NCBI GenBank assembly: GCA_017468435.1 | Contig: JAFUIP010000003.1 | Location: 62,001 to 126,000 of the forward strand | DNA: 64,000 nucleotides | DNA from: Bacteroidales bacterium | GTDB taxonomy: Bacteria; Bacteroidota; Bacteroidia; Bacteroidales; UBA1402 | Reading direction: 5' to 3' | Part shown: in pieces, positions 8,236-16,890 of the stretch | Layout: every line of letters starts with the position of its first letter | Position numbering within the stretch: the stretch's first letter is position 1 | Made by a program: the position numbers and the translations under genes | The notes under the pieces: model-generated | The model's input: only the letters and a program-made list of their open reading frames with translations | Told to the model about the DNA's origin: nothing | The model's database searches: none

Positions 8236-9678
8236 ATGATTACATTTATCATCGCACTTGCACTGCTTATTTTGGGATATTTCGTTTACGGAGCTTTTGT
8301 CAATAGAATATTCGGTCCCGACAAGCGCCCAACGCCCGCCATCACCAAAGCCGACGGTATGGACTATGTGGTGTTGCCTTCGTGGAAAGTTTTCATGATA
8401 CAGTTTCTGAACATCGCCGGCCTCGGCCCCATTTTCGGAGCCATCATGGGCTCGCAATTCGGCACGGCCAGCTACCTTTGGATTGTGTTCGGTACCATTT
8501 TCGGAGGCGCCATGCACGACTTTTTCGCCGCCGGCATTTCCATCCGCAACGATGGCGAAAGCCTCACCCAGACCATCCGCCGCTATTTGGGCAAGTATAT
8601 CAACTGGATCATGCTCGCGCTCACCGTGGTGCTGATGCTTCTGGTGACGGCCGTTTTCGTGTCAGGCCCCGCCGAAATCTTAGCCACGCTCACACCCGAG
8701 TGGATGAACGCTTACTTCTGGATGGGGGTTATTTTCGTCTATTATATCTTGGCCACGCTGCTTCCCATCGACAAAGTGATTGGCCGCATTTACCCTCTTT
8801 TCGCTATCTCCCTATTGTTTATGGCCGTGGGCATTCTCGTGAGCCTCTTCGTGAAATGGCCCTCGCTACCCGAAATTTGGGAAGGTTGGGGCACCAAATA
8901 CGATCCCAGCCCGATTTTTCCGATGATGTTCATTTCTATCGCTTGCGGTGCCATCAGCGGATTTCACGCCACGCAATCGCCTTTGATGGCGCGTTGCCTG
9001 AAGTCTGAGAAAATGTGTCGTCCCGTATTTTACGGCGCCATGGTAACGGAAGGCATCGTTGCACTTATCTGGGCAGCCGCCGCCACGGTCTTTTTCCAAG
9101 AAAACGGCATTATCGACGCAGTGTCGGGCAAGGCTTACAGCGGTGCCATGGTGGCCACCAGCATCTCGAAAAATTGGCTCGGCGCGGTGGGTGGCGTACT
9201 GGCCATCCTGGGTATCGTAGCCGCGCCCATCACCTCAGGAGACACCGCCCTGCGCTCTTGCCGCCTCATCTTGGCCGACCTTTTCCGTCTCGACCAAAAG
9301 AAAGTGGGCAAACGTTTGCTTATCACCATCCCTATCAGCCTCATTGCCATGGGATTGCTCATTTTCAGTCTCTCCGACCCCAATGGTTTCAAAATTATCT
9401 GGCGATACTTTGCTTGGACCAATCAAACCTTGGCTGTGTTCACGCTTTGGGCCATCACCGTCTTCCTGGCACGCGAGCGCAAAGGCTTCACCTACCTGGT
9501 TTCGCTCATTCCCGCCCTCTTCATGACAGCCGTCAGCAGCTCGTACATCTGCATCGCACCCGAAGGTTTAGGCCTGACCCAAGTGAACCCCTTCCTCGTC
9601 GGTGGCAGCTGCGCCCTGCTCCTGCTGGCCATATTCATCTTCAAACAGCGCCAGTGGCGCCAACAGCAGAAACGATAA
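8236..9678 (+). CDS. cstA: Carbon starvation protein CstA family peptide transporter
   Basis: This 480-residue polytopic membrane protein fits the shorter CstA branch found in Bacteroidota (the E. coli protein is about 700 residues). Signature stretches are FLNIAGLGPIFGAIMGSQFG near residue 57, the HDFFAAGISIRNDGES loop, and SGFHATQSPLMARCL. CstA proteins import peptides or pyruvate when carbon is scarce. The gene ends 15 bp from the convergent antitoxin gene, with no visible terminator between them. Confidence 0.92.
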   Translation: MITFIIALALLILGYFVYGAFVNRIFGPDKRPTPAITKADGMDYVVLPSWKVFMIQFLNIAGLGPIFGAIMGSQFGTASYLWIVFGTIFGGAMHDFFAAGISIRNDGESLTQTIRRYLGKYINWIMLALTVVLMLLVTAVFVSGPAEILATLTPEWMNAYFWMGVIFVYYILATLLPIDKVIGRIYPLFAISLLFMAVGILVSLFVKWPSLPEIWEGWGTKYDPSPIFPMMFISIACGAISGFHATQSPLMARCLKSEKMCRPVFYGAMVTEGIVALIWAAAATVFFQENGIIDAVSGKAYSGAMVATSISKNWLGAVGGVLAILGIVAAPITSGDTALRSCRLILADLFRLDQKKVGKRLLITIPISLIAMGLLIFSLSDPNGFKIIWRYFAWTNQTLAVFTLWAITVFLARERKGFTYLVSLIPALFMTAVSSSYICIAPEGLGLTQVNPFLVGGSCALLLLAIFIFKQRQWRQQQKR

Positions 9679-9693
9679 AGGAAACATTAAAGA

Positions 9694-10158
9694 CTACCGA
9701 TCGTCTTCGGACAACAACAAACGCAGACGAGCAGATATTTTGCCAAATTCTCTTGGCCCAAGTTGATGCTTTGCGCTATTCACCAAATCGAGAAAAACCC
9801 TCGCATCCATTATAGCCCGAATCAAGCGGCCGTTCGAAACACTGGGCACTTCACCTGCCTCATACAGACGCCACTGATTCACCCCGATTCCGAGGATTAA
9901 GGACATTTTCGCTGCCGACAAAGCATAACGTTCTCGCAAAGCGATAATTTCATCTTTCGACGGAAGGCCGTATTTCGCACGATATTGCCTGCTAACCTGC
10001 TCGAATGCATCCATATCCATCTCGTCGGTAGTATAAGTCTCGCCACTATCTTCGCATCGCCATAACGACTGCTCACACTCATACGATTCTCCACGAAAAG
10101 CATACATAGTCTTCTCGAGCACCAATGTCATTTCTTTACCAGTCACTGGACTTTTCAT
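9694..10158 (-). CDS. MqsA-like antitoxin and HTH regulator, zinc site degenerate
   Basis: This 154-residue protein has the layout of MqsA/YgiT antitoxins. The N-terminal part should bind the toxin; at about 65-110 there is an Xre/MqsA-type helix-turn-helix (ALRERYALSAAKMSLILGIG, then YEAGEVPS). In the canonical family the N-terminus holds two CxxC pairs. Here they read SPVT (Ser3, Thr6) and CEDS (Cys35, Ser38), so three of the four zinc cysteines are gone. It is the second gene of a toxin-first operon, 12 bp after the toxin, as in mqsRA. It probably represses its own promoter through the palindrome at 10592-10613. Confidence 0.75.
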   Translation of the reverse strand: MKSPVTGKEMTLVLEKTMYAFRGESYECEQSLWRCEDSGETYTTDEMDMDAFEQVSRQYRAKYGLPSKDEIIALRERYALSAAKMSLILGIGVNQWRLYEAGEVPSVSNGRLIRAIMDARVFLDLVNSAKHQLGPREFGKISARLRLLLSEDDR

Positions 10159-10170
10159 ATCTTATTGAGT

Positions 10171-10536
10171 TTAAAGTTTCAAAGGATAATGCAAAGGGTG
10201 CTCCGCCAAATGGAAGGAAATGCACAAACTTTGTCCAGTCACTGCACTCAACATCAGTTTAATATACACCTCACGACCTTTAACATCTTTACCAAACACC
10301 CACATTTCACCCACCTTATACAAGGTATCCATCACCGGGCCATCCACATAATCTTCCGTTGTCAAGCTTTCAATTACCATACGTCTATACGATGGTATTA
10401 ATTCTAGTTCCTGCAAGGTTTGACGATTCTTTGCCCTATCATCTCGATAGAGAATACCAAACACCTTCATTTTTGCATGAAACCGATTCAAAAACGCTTG
10501 CACCTGAGCCTTTGTCAGTTCTAAATTATCTTTCAT
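10171..10536 (-). CDS. Probable MqsR-like RNase toxin
   Basis: This 121-residue protein sits directly before the MqsA-like gene. Its C-terminal half has the strands of RelE/MqsR-fold toxins (VGEMWVFGKDVKGREVYIKLML, then SLCISFHLAEHPLHYP), comparable with the MqsR segment that contains VYLKITVI. The toxin-then-antitoxin order, small size and shared promoter support an mRNA interferase role. I assign this by position and strand pattern rather than by clear catalytic residues, so another toxin class of the same fold remains possible. Confidence 0.6.
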   Translation of the reverse strand: MKDNLELTKAQVQAFLNRFHAKMKVFGILYRDDRAKNRQTLQELELIPSYRRMVIESLTTEDYVDGPVMDTLYKVGEMWVFGKDVKGREVYIKLMLSAVTGQSLCISFHLAEHPLHYPLKL

Positions 10537-10556
10537 CGTATTAAATTTTTCAAGTG

Positions 10557-10564
10557 CAAAGATA
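10557..10564 (-). promoter_or_regulatory. -7 promoter element for the toxin-antitoxin operon
   Basis: The minus-strand octamer TATCTTTG matches TAnnTTTG, with a TTG 20 bp upstream in CTTGAC. It is 20 bp before the toxin start codon. Confidence 0.65.
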
Positions 10565-10591
10565 ATACATCAAAAAGCCAAAGTCAAGCAT

Positions 10592-10613
10592 TTTACAACT
10601 TTAAAGTTGTAAA
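10592..10613. promoter_or_regulatory. 22-bp perfect palindrome, likely antitoxin operator
   Basis: The sequence TTTACAACTTT is followed directly by its exact reverse complement AAAGTTGTAAA. It sits just upstream of the -33 region of the toxin-antitoxin promoter. MqsA-type antitoxins bind palindromes overlapping their own promoter, so this is the natural operator for autorepression; the binding is inferred. Confidence 0.65.
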
Positions 10614-10723
10614 TTTTAAAAATAGAGATTCAGAAAAGACAATTATCGACAAAACATTCGATAATCAAAGAATATCGAAGAAAAGCCCGCTCATCAAGGA
10701 GCACAAACATTCTTAAATAAAAA

Positions 10724-10746
10724 AGGAGGAACCTGAGGTCCCTCCT
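10724..10746 (-). terminator. Rho-independent terminator after the epimerase
   Basis: On the minus strand an AGGAGG/CCTCCT stem with a further ACCT/AGGT part is followed by TTTTTTATTTAAG. It lies 27 bp after the stop codon of the UDP-glucuronate epimerase and ends that leftward unit. Confidence 0.75.
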
Positions 10747-10772
10747 AGTGAAACATGGATTTATGATTCAAC

Positions 10773-11816
10773 TTATTTGTAATAGCTCTTGTACCACTCG
10801 GCAAAGGCGCGGAGGCCGCTGCGGAGAGAAGTGCTAGGCTTGAAGCCGAAGTCGCGTTCGAGAGCGGAAGTATCGGCATAAGTGACAGGCACATCACCGG
10901 GCTGCATGGGCACCAATTCTTTGTGCGCCTCGAAATCGTAATCGGCAGGAAGCACACCGGCACGTATCAATTCCTCTTGCAAGATGGTGACAAAGTCGAG
11001 CAAATTCTCGGGCTGATTGTTACCGATATTATACACAGCATAAGGCGGAATAGGCAATCCATCTTCGCCAAGCGCCTTGGCAGGAGCCTTTTGCATGACA
11101 CGAATCACACCTTCCACAATATCGTCCACGTAGGTAAAGTCGCGCTTGCAGTGGCCGAAGTTGAAAATCTGAATCTTCTCGCCCTTCACCAACTTGTTGG
11201 TAAAGCCAAAATATGCCATATCCGGACGTCCGCAAGGGCCATACACCGTAAAGAAACGCAATCCCGTCGATGGAATGTTGTAAAGCTTGCTATAGGCGTG
11301 GGCCATCAATTCGTTGCTTTTCTTGGTAGCCGCATACAGGCTCACCGGGTTATCTACCTTATCGTCAGTGCTATAGGGCACTTTTTTATTGCTGCCATAC
11401 ACCGAGCTCGAGCTGGCATACACCAGATGTTTCACGCCGCCTTCGTATTGCTCGTAAGAATGACGGCAAGCCTCCAGAATGTTGTAAAAGCCTATCAGAT
11501 TGGCCTCTATGTAAGCATCCGGATTGGTGATGCTGTAACGCACGCCGGCCTGCGCCGCCAAGTTCACCACGATTTCGGGTTGATAATCGGCAAAGATCTT
11601 ATCAATCAGAGCCTTATCGGCAATATTTCCTTGAACGAAGTGAAAATCAGGCAGTTGCTCCAAGTCGCGCAAACGTTCTTCCTTCAGGGCCACGTCATAA
11701 TAATGATTCATGTTGTCAATGCCCACTACCACAGGATTTTCGTAGCGACGATATATCATTTTCACCAAATTCGAGCCGATAAAACCCGCGGCTCCGGTCA
11801 CTAATATTCTTGTCAT
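10773..11816 (-). CDS. UDP-glucuronate 4-epimerase
   Basis: This 347-residue enzyme is an extended short-chain dehydrogenase. It has the NAD-binding GAAGFIG motif at the N-terminus, the YAATKKS active-site Tyr-Lys pair and the FFTVYGP motif typical of UDP-sugar 4-epimerases. The family features (NMNHYYDVALKEERL, RYSITNPDAYIEANL) are those of the CapI group, which interconverts UDP-glucuronate and UDP-galacturonate in the cytosol. It follows the galacturonokinase-like gene by 93 bp, which suits a common role in making UDP-galacturonate. A terminator follows it. Confidence 0.88.
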   Translation of the reverse strand: MTRILVTGAAGFIGSNLVKMIYRRYENPVVVGIDNMNHYYDVALKEERLRDLEQLPDFHFVQGNIADKALIDKIFADYQPEIVVNLAAQAGVRYSITNPDAYIEANLIGFYNILEACRHSYEQYEGGVKHLVYASSSSVYGSNKKVPYSTDDKVDNPVSLYAATKKSNELMAHAYSKLYNIPSTGLRFFTVYGPCGRPDMAYFGFTNKLVKGEKIQIFNFGHCKRDFTYVDDIVEGVIRVMQKAPAKALGEDGLPIPPYAVYNIGNNQPENLLDFVTILQEELIRAGVLPADYDFEAHKELVPMQPGDVPVTYADTSALERDFGFKPSTSLRSGLRAFAEWYKSYYK

Positions 11817-11909
11817 AATTTTTCTACCTTATTTAAATGAAATTCAGTTGATATTTAAAGCAAATTCGTTTGGCTTTGCACTAAGCAGACAGAACTTTCC
11901 GCACAGAAC

Positions 11910-13079
11910 CTATACAAACCTTGCGCCGTTGTCGGTTTTGCAGAAATGAATTTCGAAAGTCTCGGTATATTCGGGGAACATACGCAAATATTCCTCCGTG
12001 ATGTGCTGGCGAATTTCCTCACGTTTAGCCGGATCGGTCAAAGCAATGCAAGCGCCTTTGAAGCCGGCGCCCGAGAAACGTCCGCCGTAAATGCCATCGG
12101 TCTGACGCATGATGTTGTAAATGGCAATAAGTTCTTCACTACCGCATTCGTAATTTTTGATAGAGCTTTCACAACTTTCGAAACAAAGCTTGCCAAACAA
12201 ATCTAAATTACCTGTTTCCCAAGCCGTTACGCCTTTACGCACGCGTTTGTATTCGCTATAGAAATGTTCCGCACGACGTGCAAAACGAGGCGGCATTTTT
12301 TCCTTTGTCAAATCGTAAGTTTCCTTGGGGATATCGCGCAAGAAGGTCTTATCCAAGTTCTTGAGCGGCATGCCGGTATAGGCCATCATATTCCAGGCTG
12401 CCGTCTTGCATTCGGCCACGCGCAAGTTGTAATCGCTATTCACCAAGCTACGGGTCAAGCCACTGAAAATGATGGTCAAGTCGAAATCGGGCATACGAGG
12501 ATTGCGGCGGATGATGCGGTACTGCTCGCTGTCGGTATCGAGAAACAGCAAAGCATCTTTTTCGCTCAGCGCAATACAAGCCTGGTCGAGCAAACCATTG
12601 TTCAGACCTATATATTCACGTTCGGCTTCACTGGCAATTTTCACCACCTCGAAAGGCGTCAGCTGAATGTCGTTCGCCTTAGCAAAGGCCATCACGTAGG
12701 CAATGAGCACGGCCGCGCTCGACGACAAACCGCCAATGGGCAAGGAACCTTTAATGAGTCCCTTAATGCCTCGCTTCAACTGAAATCGTTTCTTCAAAGC
12801 ATACTTCGCACCGCGGGCATAATCGCCCCAGTTGCCGTCTTTCACCTGCGTAGGTCGCGTAATCTCAAAATCGATGTCACCTTCGAAAGTCAAACTGCGC
12901 AAGCTCACGCTGCCGTCTTCGGTAACATTGAAGAGCAAATCCACGCCCTTATCAAAAGCGAAACCCGTCACCAAACCATGCTGATGATCCACATGCGCGC
13001 CCATAGGACACACCCGGTACGGCGAAAAAATATGATACTGCGCCTCCGCGCCAAAAAGTTTTTTGAATGTTGTTTGCAT
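11910..13079 (-). CDS. GHMP sugar kinase, galacturonokinase-like
   Basis: This 389-residue protein has the galactokinase fold: an ATP-binding GSLPIGGLSSSAAV loop at about 111-124 and a C-terminal GGRFSGAGFKGACIAL motif. The substrate loop reads SPYRVCPMGAHVDHQHG in place of the galactokinase form with GRVNLIGEHTDY. From memory, the SPYR.CP.GAH.DHQ form is that of plant galacturonic acid kinase, and the neighbouring UDP-glucuronate/UDP-galacturonate epimerase fits. The expected product is galacturonate 1-phosphate; galactose remains possible. The start lies 41 bp after the SIR2 gene, with an imperfect -7 box (TATTTTG at 13126-13132), so read-through from the SIR2 cassette is possible. Confidence 0.75.
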   Translation of the reverse strand: MQTTFKKLFGAEAQYHIFSPYRVCPMGAHVDHQHGLVTGFAFDKGVDLLFNVTEDGSVSLRSLTFEGDIDFEITRPTQVKDGNWGDYARGAKYALKKRFQLKRGIKGLIKGSLPIGGLSSSAAVLIAYVMAFAKANDIQLTPFEVVKIASEAEREYIGLNNGLLDQACIALSEKDALLFLDTDSEQYRIIRRNPRMPDFDLTIIFSGLTRSLVNSDYNLRVAECKTAAWNMMAYTGMPLKNLDKTFLRDIPKETYDLTKEKMPPRFARRAEHFYSEYKRVRKGVTAWETGNLDLFGKLCFESCESSIKNYECGSEELIAIYNIMRQTDGIYGGRFSGAGFKGACIALTDPAKREEIRQHITEEYLRMFPEYTETFEIHFCKTDNGARFV

Positions 13080-13120
13080 ATATGTTTATTTTTCACCAAG
13101 TATGAAATAAAGATTCTGTA

Positions 13121-16100
13121 TCACGCAAAATACCAAGCCTGATAGTCATGGCCAAAGATACAAGAATTGCCCCAAGATTCATATACCTTAGCTAATTTTA
13201 TCAAAGAAGCCTCAGCAATGTCTTTTTCAGCCGTAGTCAAAGTCCAAGATTTAGCATTTTCTTTACGGAAATAAGGTTCATACGATGCAAACATCGCACC
13301 CAACAAGGGCGCAAATTGTTGCTTAGGAAAGTGACGTTTATACTTGGTCATCACCCAAGACAAATGCTTGAGACAGGAATTCAGAGCAGCAGAATCTTGT
13401 AAAATAATCTTATTCGCAATAAGAGAATACTCATTGAGATAAGATTTGGGGCCCGCATCTACAACGGCATTCACCAAAGAAGTAATAGCATCGGAAGTAT
13501 GGCTGTCGTCCAACAAATTATCCATAATGGACGCCGGACGATATTGACGCTTGATATTTTCCAAACGGGCCAGAGTCTCGGCGTAATCCGCTTGATTTTC
13601 AGCAAGTATCGCTTTGTTCTTTTTCAAAAAACGAGTCATGATATACATCAATTCTGTCCAATCGTTAAAGAGGAATTCATAATCGGAATGTTTTCGCCAT
13701 TTGGGCAAATACTGCTCCAACAAGCCAATAGACGGCAACATACGACGATACAAATCGACAATTTCTTCCGGAGAAAATGCCACCGAAGCTTGTATCCTGT
13801 TGATATCAAAATCTTGATTCATAACAGAAACACCACTGCCATCGGCATGAATACCTGTTTCCCACAACGCTTTACTTTCCAGCACCGCCTTCCTCACCGC
13901 AGCCTGTAAAGCTGGATGTTTTTTCGACACATAAGCCATCGCATAACAAAGATTTTCATCCGAGCGCCAAAGATCATAACACGCCAACATTTTATCGAAC
14001 AGCTTGTCGGCAGGCAAATAGCCACGCATATTCAACAACACATACACATGTGCCAACTGGTCAACCTGAGCCAGAAGATTGCGAAGCAATCGACTTATCT
14101 CCTTATCCCGACGAGGCAGTTTTTCGCGCAGATCCACCAAGACCGAATTGCAAAAATGATCTATTAACTTGCCCCTTTGCAAACAGCGCAGCGCCATTTT
14201 TCGCGCAAGTTCTGTATCTGTCAACATCGACGCCATCGATTTGACAAAAGCCGACTGATTGCGCAAATCGTATTCGCTATTATATTGGTCCCAATCGTAG
14301 CGTTCGAACAAAGCATAAAACTTGTCTTGCCACTGCTCGGCCGGCACAGCCTTGGCAAAGATCGGAGCCCCAAGATAAATCGCCATCCTAATATTCTCCG
14401 GACAATGTTCATCGAGCAAGGCATTCAACATCTCGTCAAGCATTTGAGGCATCAAAGAGCGCAACTCAGGCGAGTATATATACATCTGCGCCACCTTCTT
14501 AATCAAGGTCTTATCATTTCCATACAACAGACTGAAAAACAAACATGGGTAGGGATAAACTTCCATCAGTTGCTCACAAACAATTATCCACTTTTTCTTA
14601 TCAAAGAAGTTTACATTGGAAACATGAGGTGGCAAAGACAATTCAATCATCAAATGGAGTATTTTTGCAGAGATTTCCCACTTGCCGGAATGGGCATCCA
14701 TGCCATAAACACGCTGACGCGTTCCAAACGATGCGACATCATCAGGTTCGAGCAAATCATTCGTCAGGTCATCCAAAACATCTCTATAGGATTTTTGACT
14801 TGTCGGCATATCCTTTTCACTCTCACGCAGCGAGTTGAACAAATTATGGTCTTTGTGCCACAGCCCGGAAACGAATGGCAAAACATTCCGAGCGTAAATA
14901 TAATCTTGCAGACTCTCATACGCATCTCTTTGCAACAAATGGCTCACAGTGTTTTCATCCAATTCTTGAAACAAAGCCCTCATCAATTCACGTCTAAGTT
15001 TATCGAACATCGAATTAGCTTGCCAATCTTCTAACAAGCTCCACGCATTAGAAAAATCTAAATGAAACAACATTGACCATGCCGCATCGTAAACAAATGC
15101 CTTATTGGCAGCACATTCTTTTATCAAGTTCTGGTGATTATGTTCTCGCAAAAGCAAGAAACGAGCCATGTTCAATTCGTAGTCATTGAGCAACGAACCA
15201 GCATCCTGAGGAATCATCTTCATGAGACGGTCCAAAGAATCTTTCGCATACACCTGCGGCAACAAACTCAAATCGTCTTTGGCAGTTAGGTATGCAAGTT
15301 TTGGCAAGTATAGCGATGCTTTATTCTTTCGCAAATGTTTATATATCGTTGACACAGCCCACGAACGAATATTTGATAGCAAGGCTGTTTGCGAAGGAAC
15401 ACGAACCTTTTTACTCAGTTCATACAATTCGTCGATTGTATTTTTCTGATCTGCCGTAAAGTCAGGCAACTCGTCTTGTTTTAGATTAGCATTTATCAAT
15501 CGTAATGAGTTCCACAAATCATCGTATTGCTTCGTCAGACCGACATCAGGTGAGATATCTTTCAGAAATTGCAGCATTTGCAACTTCTCTTGCTCAATAC
15601 CATAAACATCCTTCAGCACAACGGGCGTAATATAATGATTCCTAAACAGTTGCAATTTATCCTCCGGAATATCTTCTTTTCCTACATGAACAAAATAAAT
15701 AGACGCCCTTTTGCCCTCATCTGGATTTTTATCCAAGACATCTTTTACCCAAGAAATCCAGGCCAAAAAATTCGGATCATCTCCCGAAAAACCTATCAGG
15801 CAGAAACTTCCTTTCAACAAGGATATTTTCATCAAATCGACAAATGCCTCATGTTTATGTGGATAATCCTCATAGTCTTCTCTCGTAATAATATATTGCT
15901 TGTGCCCATCACCATCAAAGCCAAAACAATCTTTTGTATCGGGCTTACGCAAATTGCCATGTAATTTGTATATATTCTTTCTATTCTCAGTGATAGATAT
16001 TTCGTACGATTGACAGATAAGCTGATAATGCTTTTTCAAGTCTTTTTCACAAAGAGCTATTTTATTATCCAACAGGCTCATCTGTTTTTCAAATGCCTGC

Positions 16101-16792
16101 AAATTATGTGTATGAGCCTCCTTAAAATTCTCATCGAAAAGTTTGAATTCATTGCCAAGAGTTCTCACGTATTCATTGATTTCTGCATAAGGATTATCCG
16201 AGGGGCGAAACGCATTTTGCGTCTGCATTGTCCCATCACCCGAAATAGATTCGACCATCTGACTTCCTTTTTGGCGAAACATCTCATACTGATCTTGATA
16301 CTCTTTTTGTTGCGATTGCAAATCCTTAAATCTACGACTATATTCCTGCAAGCGACGACGGAGTTCATTGCTCTTATCTACACCTCCCACCATTTCTAGG
16401 GCATTGTCATAATTAAAGGTATAGATATCTTTCACTTCCATGGCCAACAAAGCCTTATGACAAGATAAATCCGGATTCTTATCAACGCAGACACCATCTC
16501 GAAACAACTCATATTTCCCATCTTGTCCCTTCTGTAAATAGGGCATCTGTTGCTCCACGTATAAATCTATGGCCTCGTGATAGCCCTTCCTTCGCGTATA
16601 TTCCGATGCAATATCCAAATAGGTCTTATCAGAATATTGTCCTGCACCATATAGCTCGTCTGCCATAGGCTTCAGCAAACTCGACCACATAGGAAAGGCT
16701 TCAGAAATATTTCTACTAAAACCCGCACCCACAATAAACGACATCAAATGCTTCTCTATCAAGGTCTTGATATCTTTAATGTATTTGATCAT
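13121..16792 (-). CDS. SIR2-domain protein with long helical C-terminus, likely anti-phage NADase effector
   Basis: This 1223-residue protein has an N-terminal SIR2_2-type domain: the nucleotide loop GAGFSRN (22-28), NYDN (127-130), the catalytic-type His278 in YKLHG and GFSGDDPNF (334-342). A coiled-coil insertion (about 140-270) separates NYDN from KLHG. Residues 420-1223 are helical, with repeat-like spacing and no recognised domain. Large SIR2 proteins of this plan (such as DSR1/DSR2) deplete NAD+ on phage infection. It is the last gene of a three-gene cassette with two membrane proteins, 98 bp after the 287-residue gene. The defence role is inferred from domain and context. Confidence 0.85.
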   Translation of the reverse strand: MIKYIKDIKTLIEKHLMSFIVGAGFSRNISEAFPMWSSLLKPMADELYGAGQYSDKTYLDIASEYTRRKGYHEAIDLYVEQQMPYLQKGQDGKYELFRDGVCVDKNPDLSCHKALLAMEVKDIYTFNYDNALEMVGGVDKSNELRRRLQEYSRRFKDLQSQQKEYQDQYEMFRQKGSQMVESISGDGTMQTQNAFRPSDNPYAEINEYVRTLGNEFKLFDENFKEAHTHNLQAFEKQMSLLDNKIALCEKDLKKHYQLICQSYEISITENRKNIYKLHGNLRKPDTKDCFGFDGDGHKQYIITREDYEDYPHKHEAFVDLMKISLLKGSFCLIGFSGDDPNFLAWISWVKDVLDKNPDEGKRASIYFVHVGKEDIPEDKLQLFRNHYITPVVLKDVYGIEQEKLQMLQFLKDISPDVGLTKQYDDLWNSLRLINANLKQDELPDFTADQKNTIDELYELSKKVRVPSQTALLSNIRSWAVSTIYKHLRKNKASLYLPKLAYLTAKDDLSLLPQVYAKDSLDRLMKMIPQDAGSLLNDYELNMARFLLLREHNHQNLIKECAANKAFVYDAAWSMLFHLDFSNAWSLLEDWQANSMFDKLRRELMRALFQELDENTVSHLLQRDAYESLQDYIYARNVLPFVSGLWHKDHNLFNSLRESEKDMPTSQKSYRDVLDDLTNDLLEPDDVASFGTRQRVYGMDAHSGKWEISAKILHLMIELSLPPHVSNVNFFDKKKWIIVCEQLMEVYPYPCLFFSLLYGNDKTLIKKVAQMYIYSPELRSLMPQMLDEMLNALLDEHCPENIRMAIYLGAPIFAKAVPAEQWQDKFYALFERYDWDQYNSEYDLRNQSAFVKSMASMLTDTELARKMALRCLQRGKLIDHFCNSVLVDLREKLPRRDKEISRLLRNLLAQVDQLAHVYVLLNMRGYLPADKLFDKMLACYDLWRSDENLCYAMAYVSKKHPALQAAVRKAVLESKALWETGIHADGSGVSVMNQDFDINRIQASVAFSPEEIVDLYRRMLPSIGLLEQYLPKWRKHSDYEFLFNDWTELMYIMTRFLKKNKAILAENQADYAETLARLENIKRQYRPASIMDNLLDDSHTSDAITSLVNAVVDAGPKSYLNEYSLIANKIILQDSAALNSCLKHLSWVMTKYKRHFPKQQFAPLLGAMFASYEPYFRKENAKSWTLTTAEKDIAEASLIKLAKVYESWGNSCIFGHDYQAWYFA

Positions 16793-16824
16793 AAAATATT
16801 GCTTTTATTCCATTTTATCAATTA

Positions 16825-16852
16825 GGGGCAAACAACCCGAGAGTTGCCGCCC
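16825..16852 (-). promoter_or_regulatory. Hairpin between the 287-residue gene and the SIR2 gene
   Basis: GGGGC and GCCCC arms with an inner CAAC/GTTG pair form an interrupted stem, without a clear T tract on either side. It lies in the 98-bp gap of the cassette and could be a partial terminator or attenuator that lowers SIR2 expression. Confidence 0.35.
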
Positions 16853-16890
16853 CTATAATTTAGCTTACGGTCTAATCACACAACACGAGA

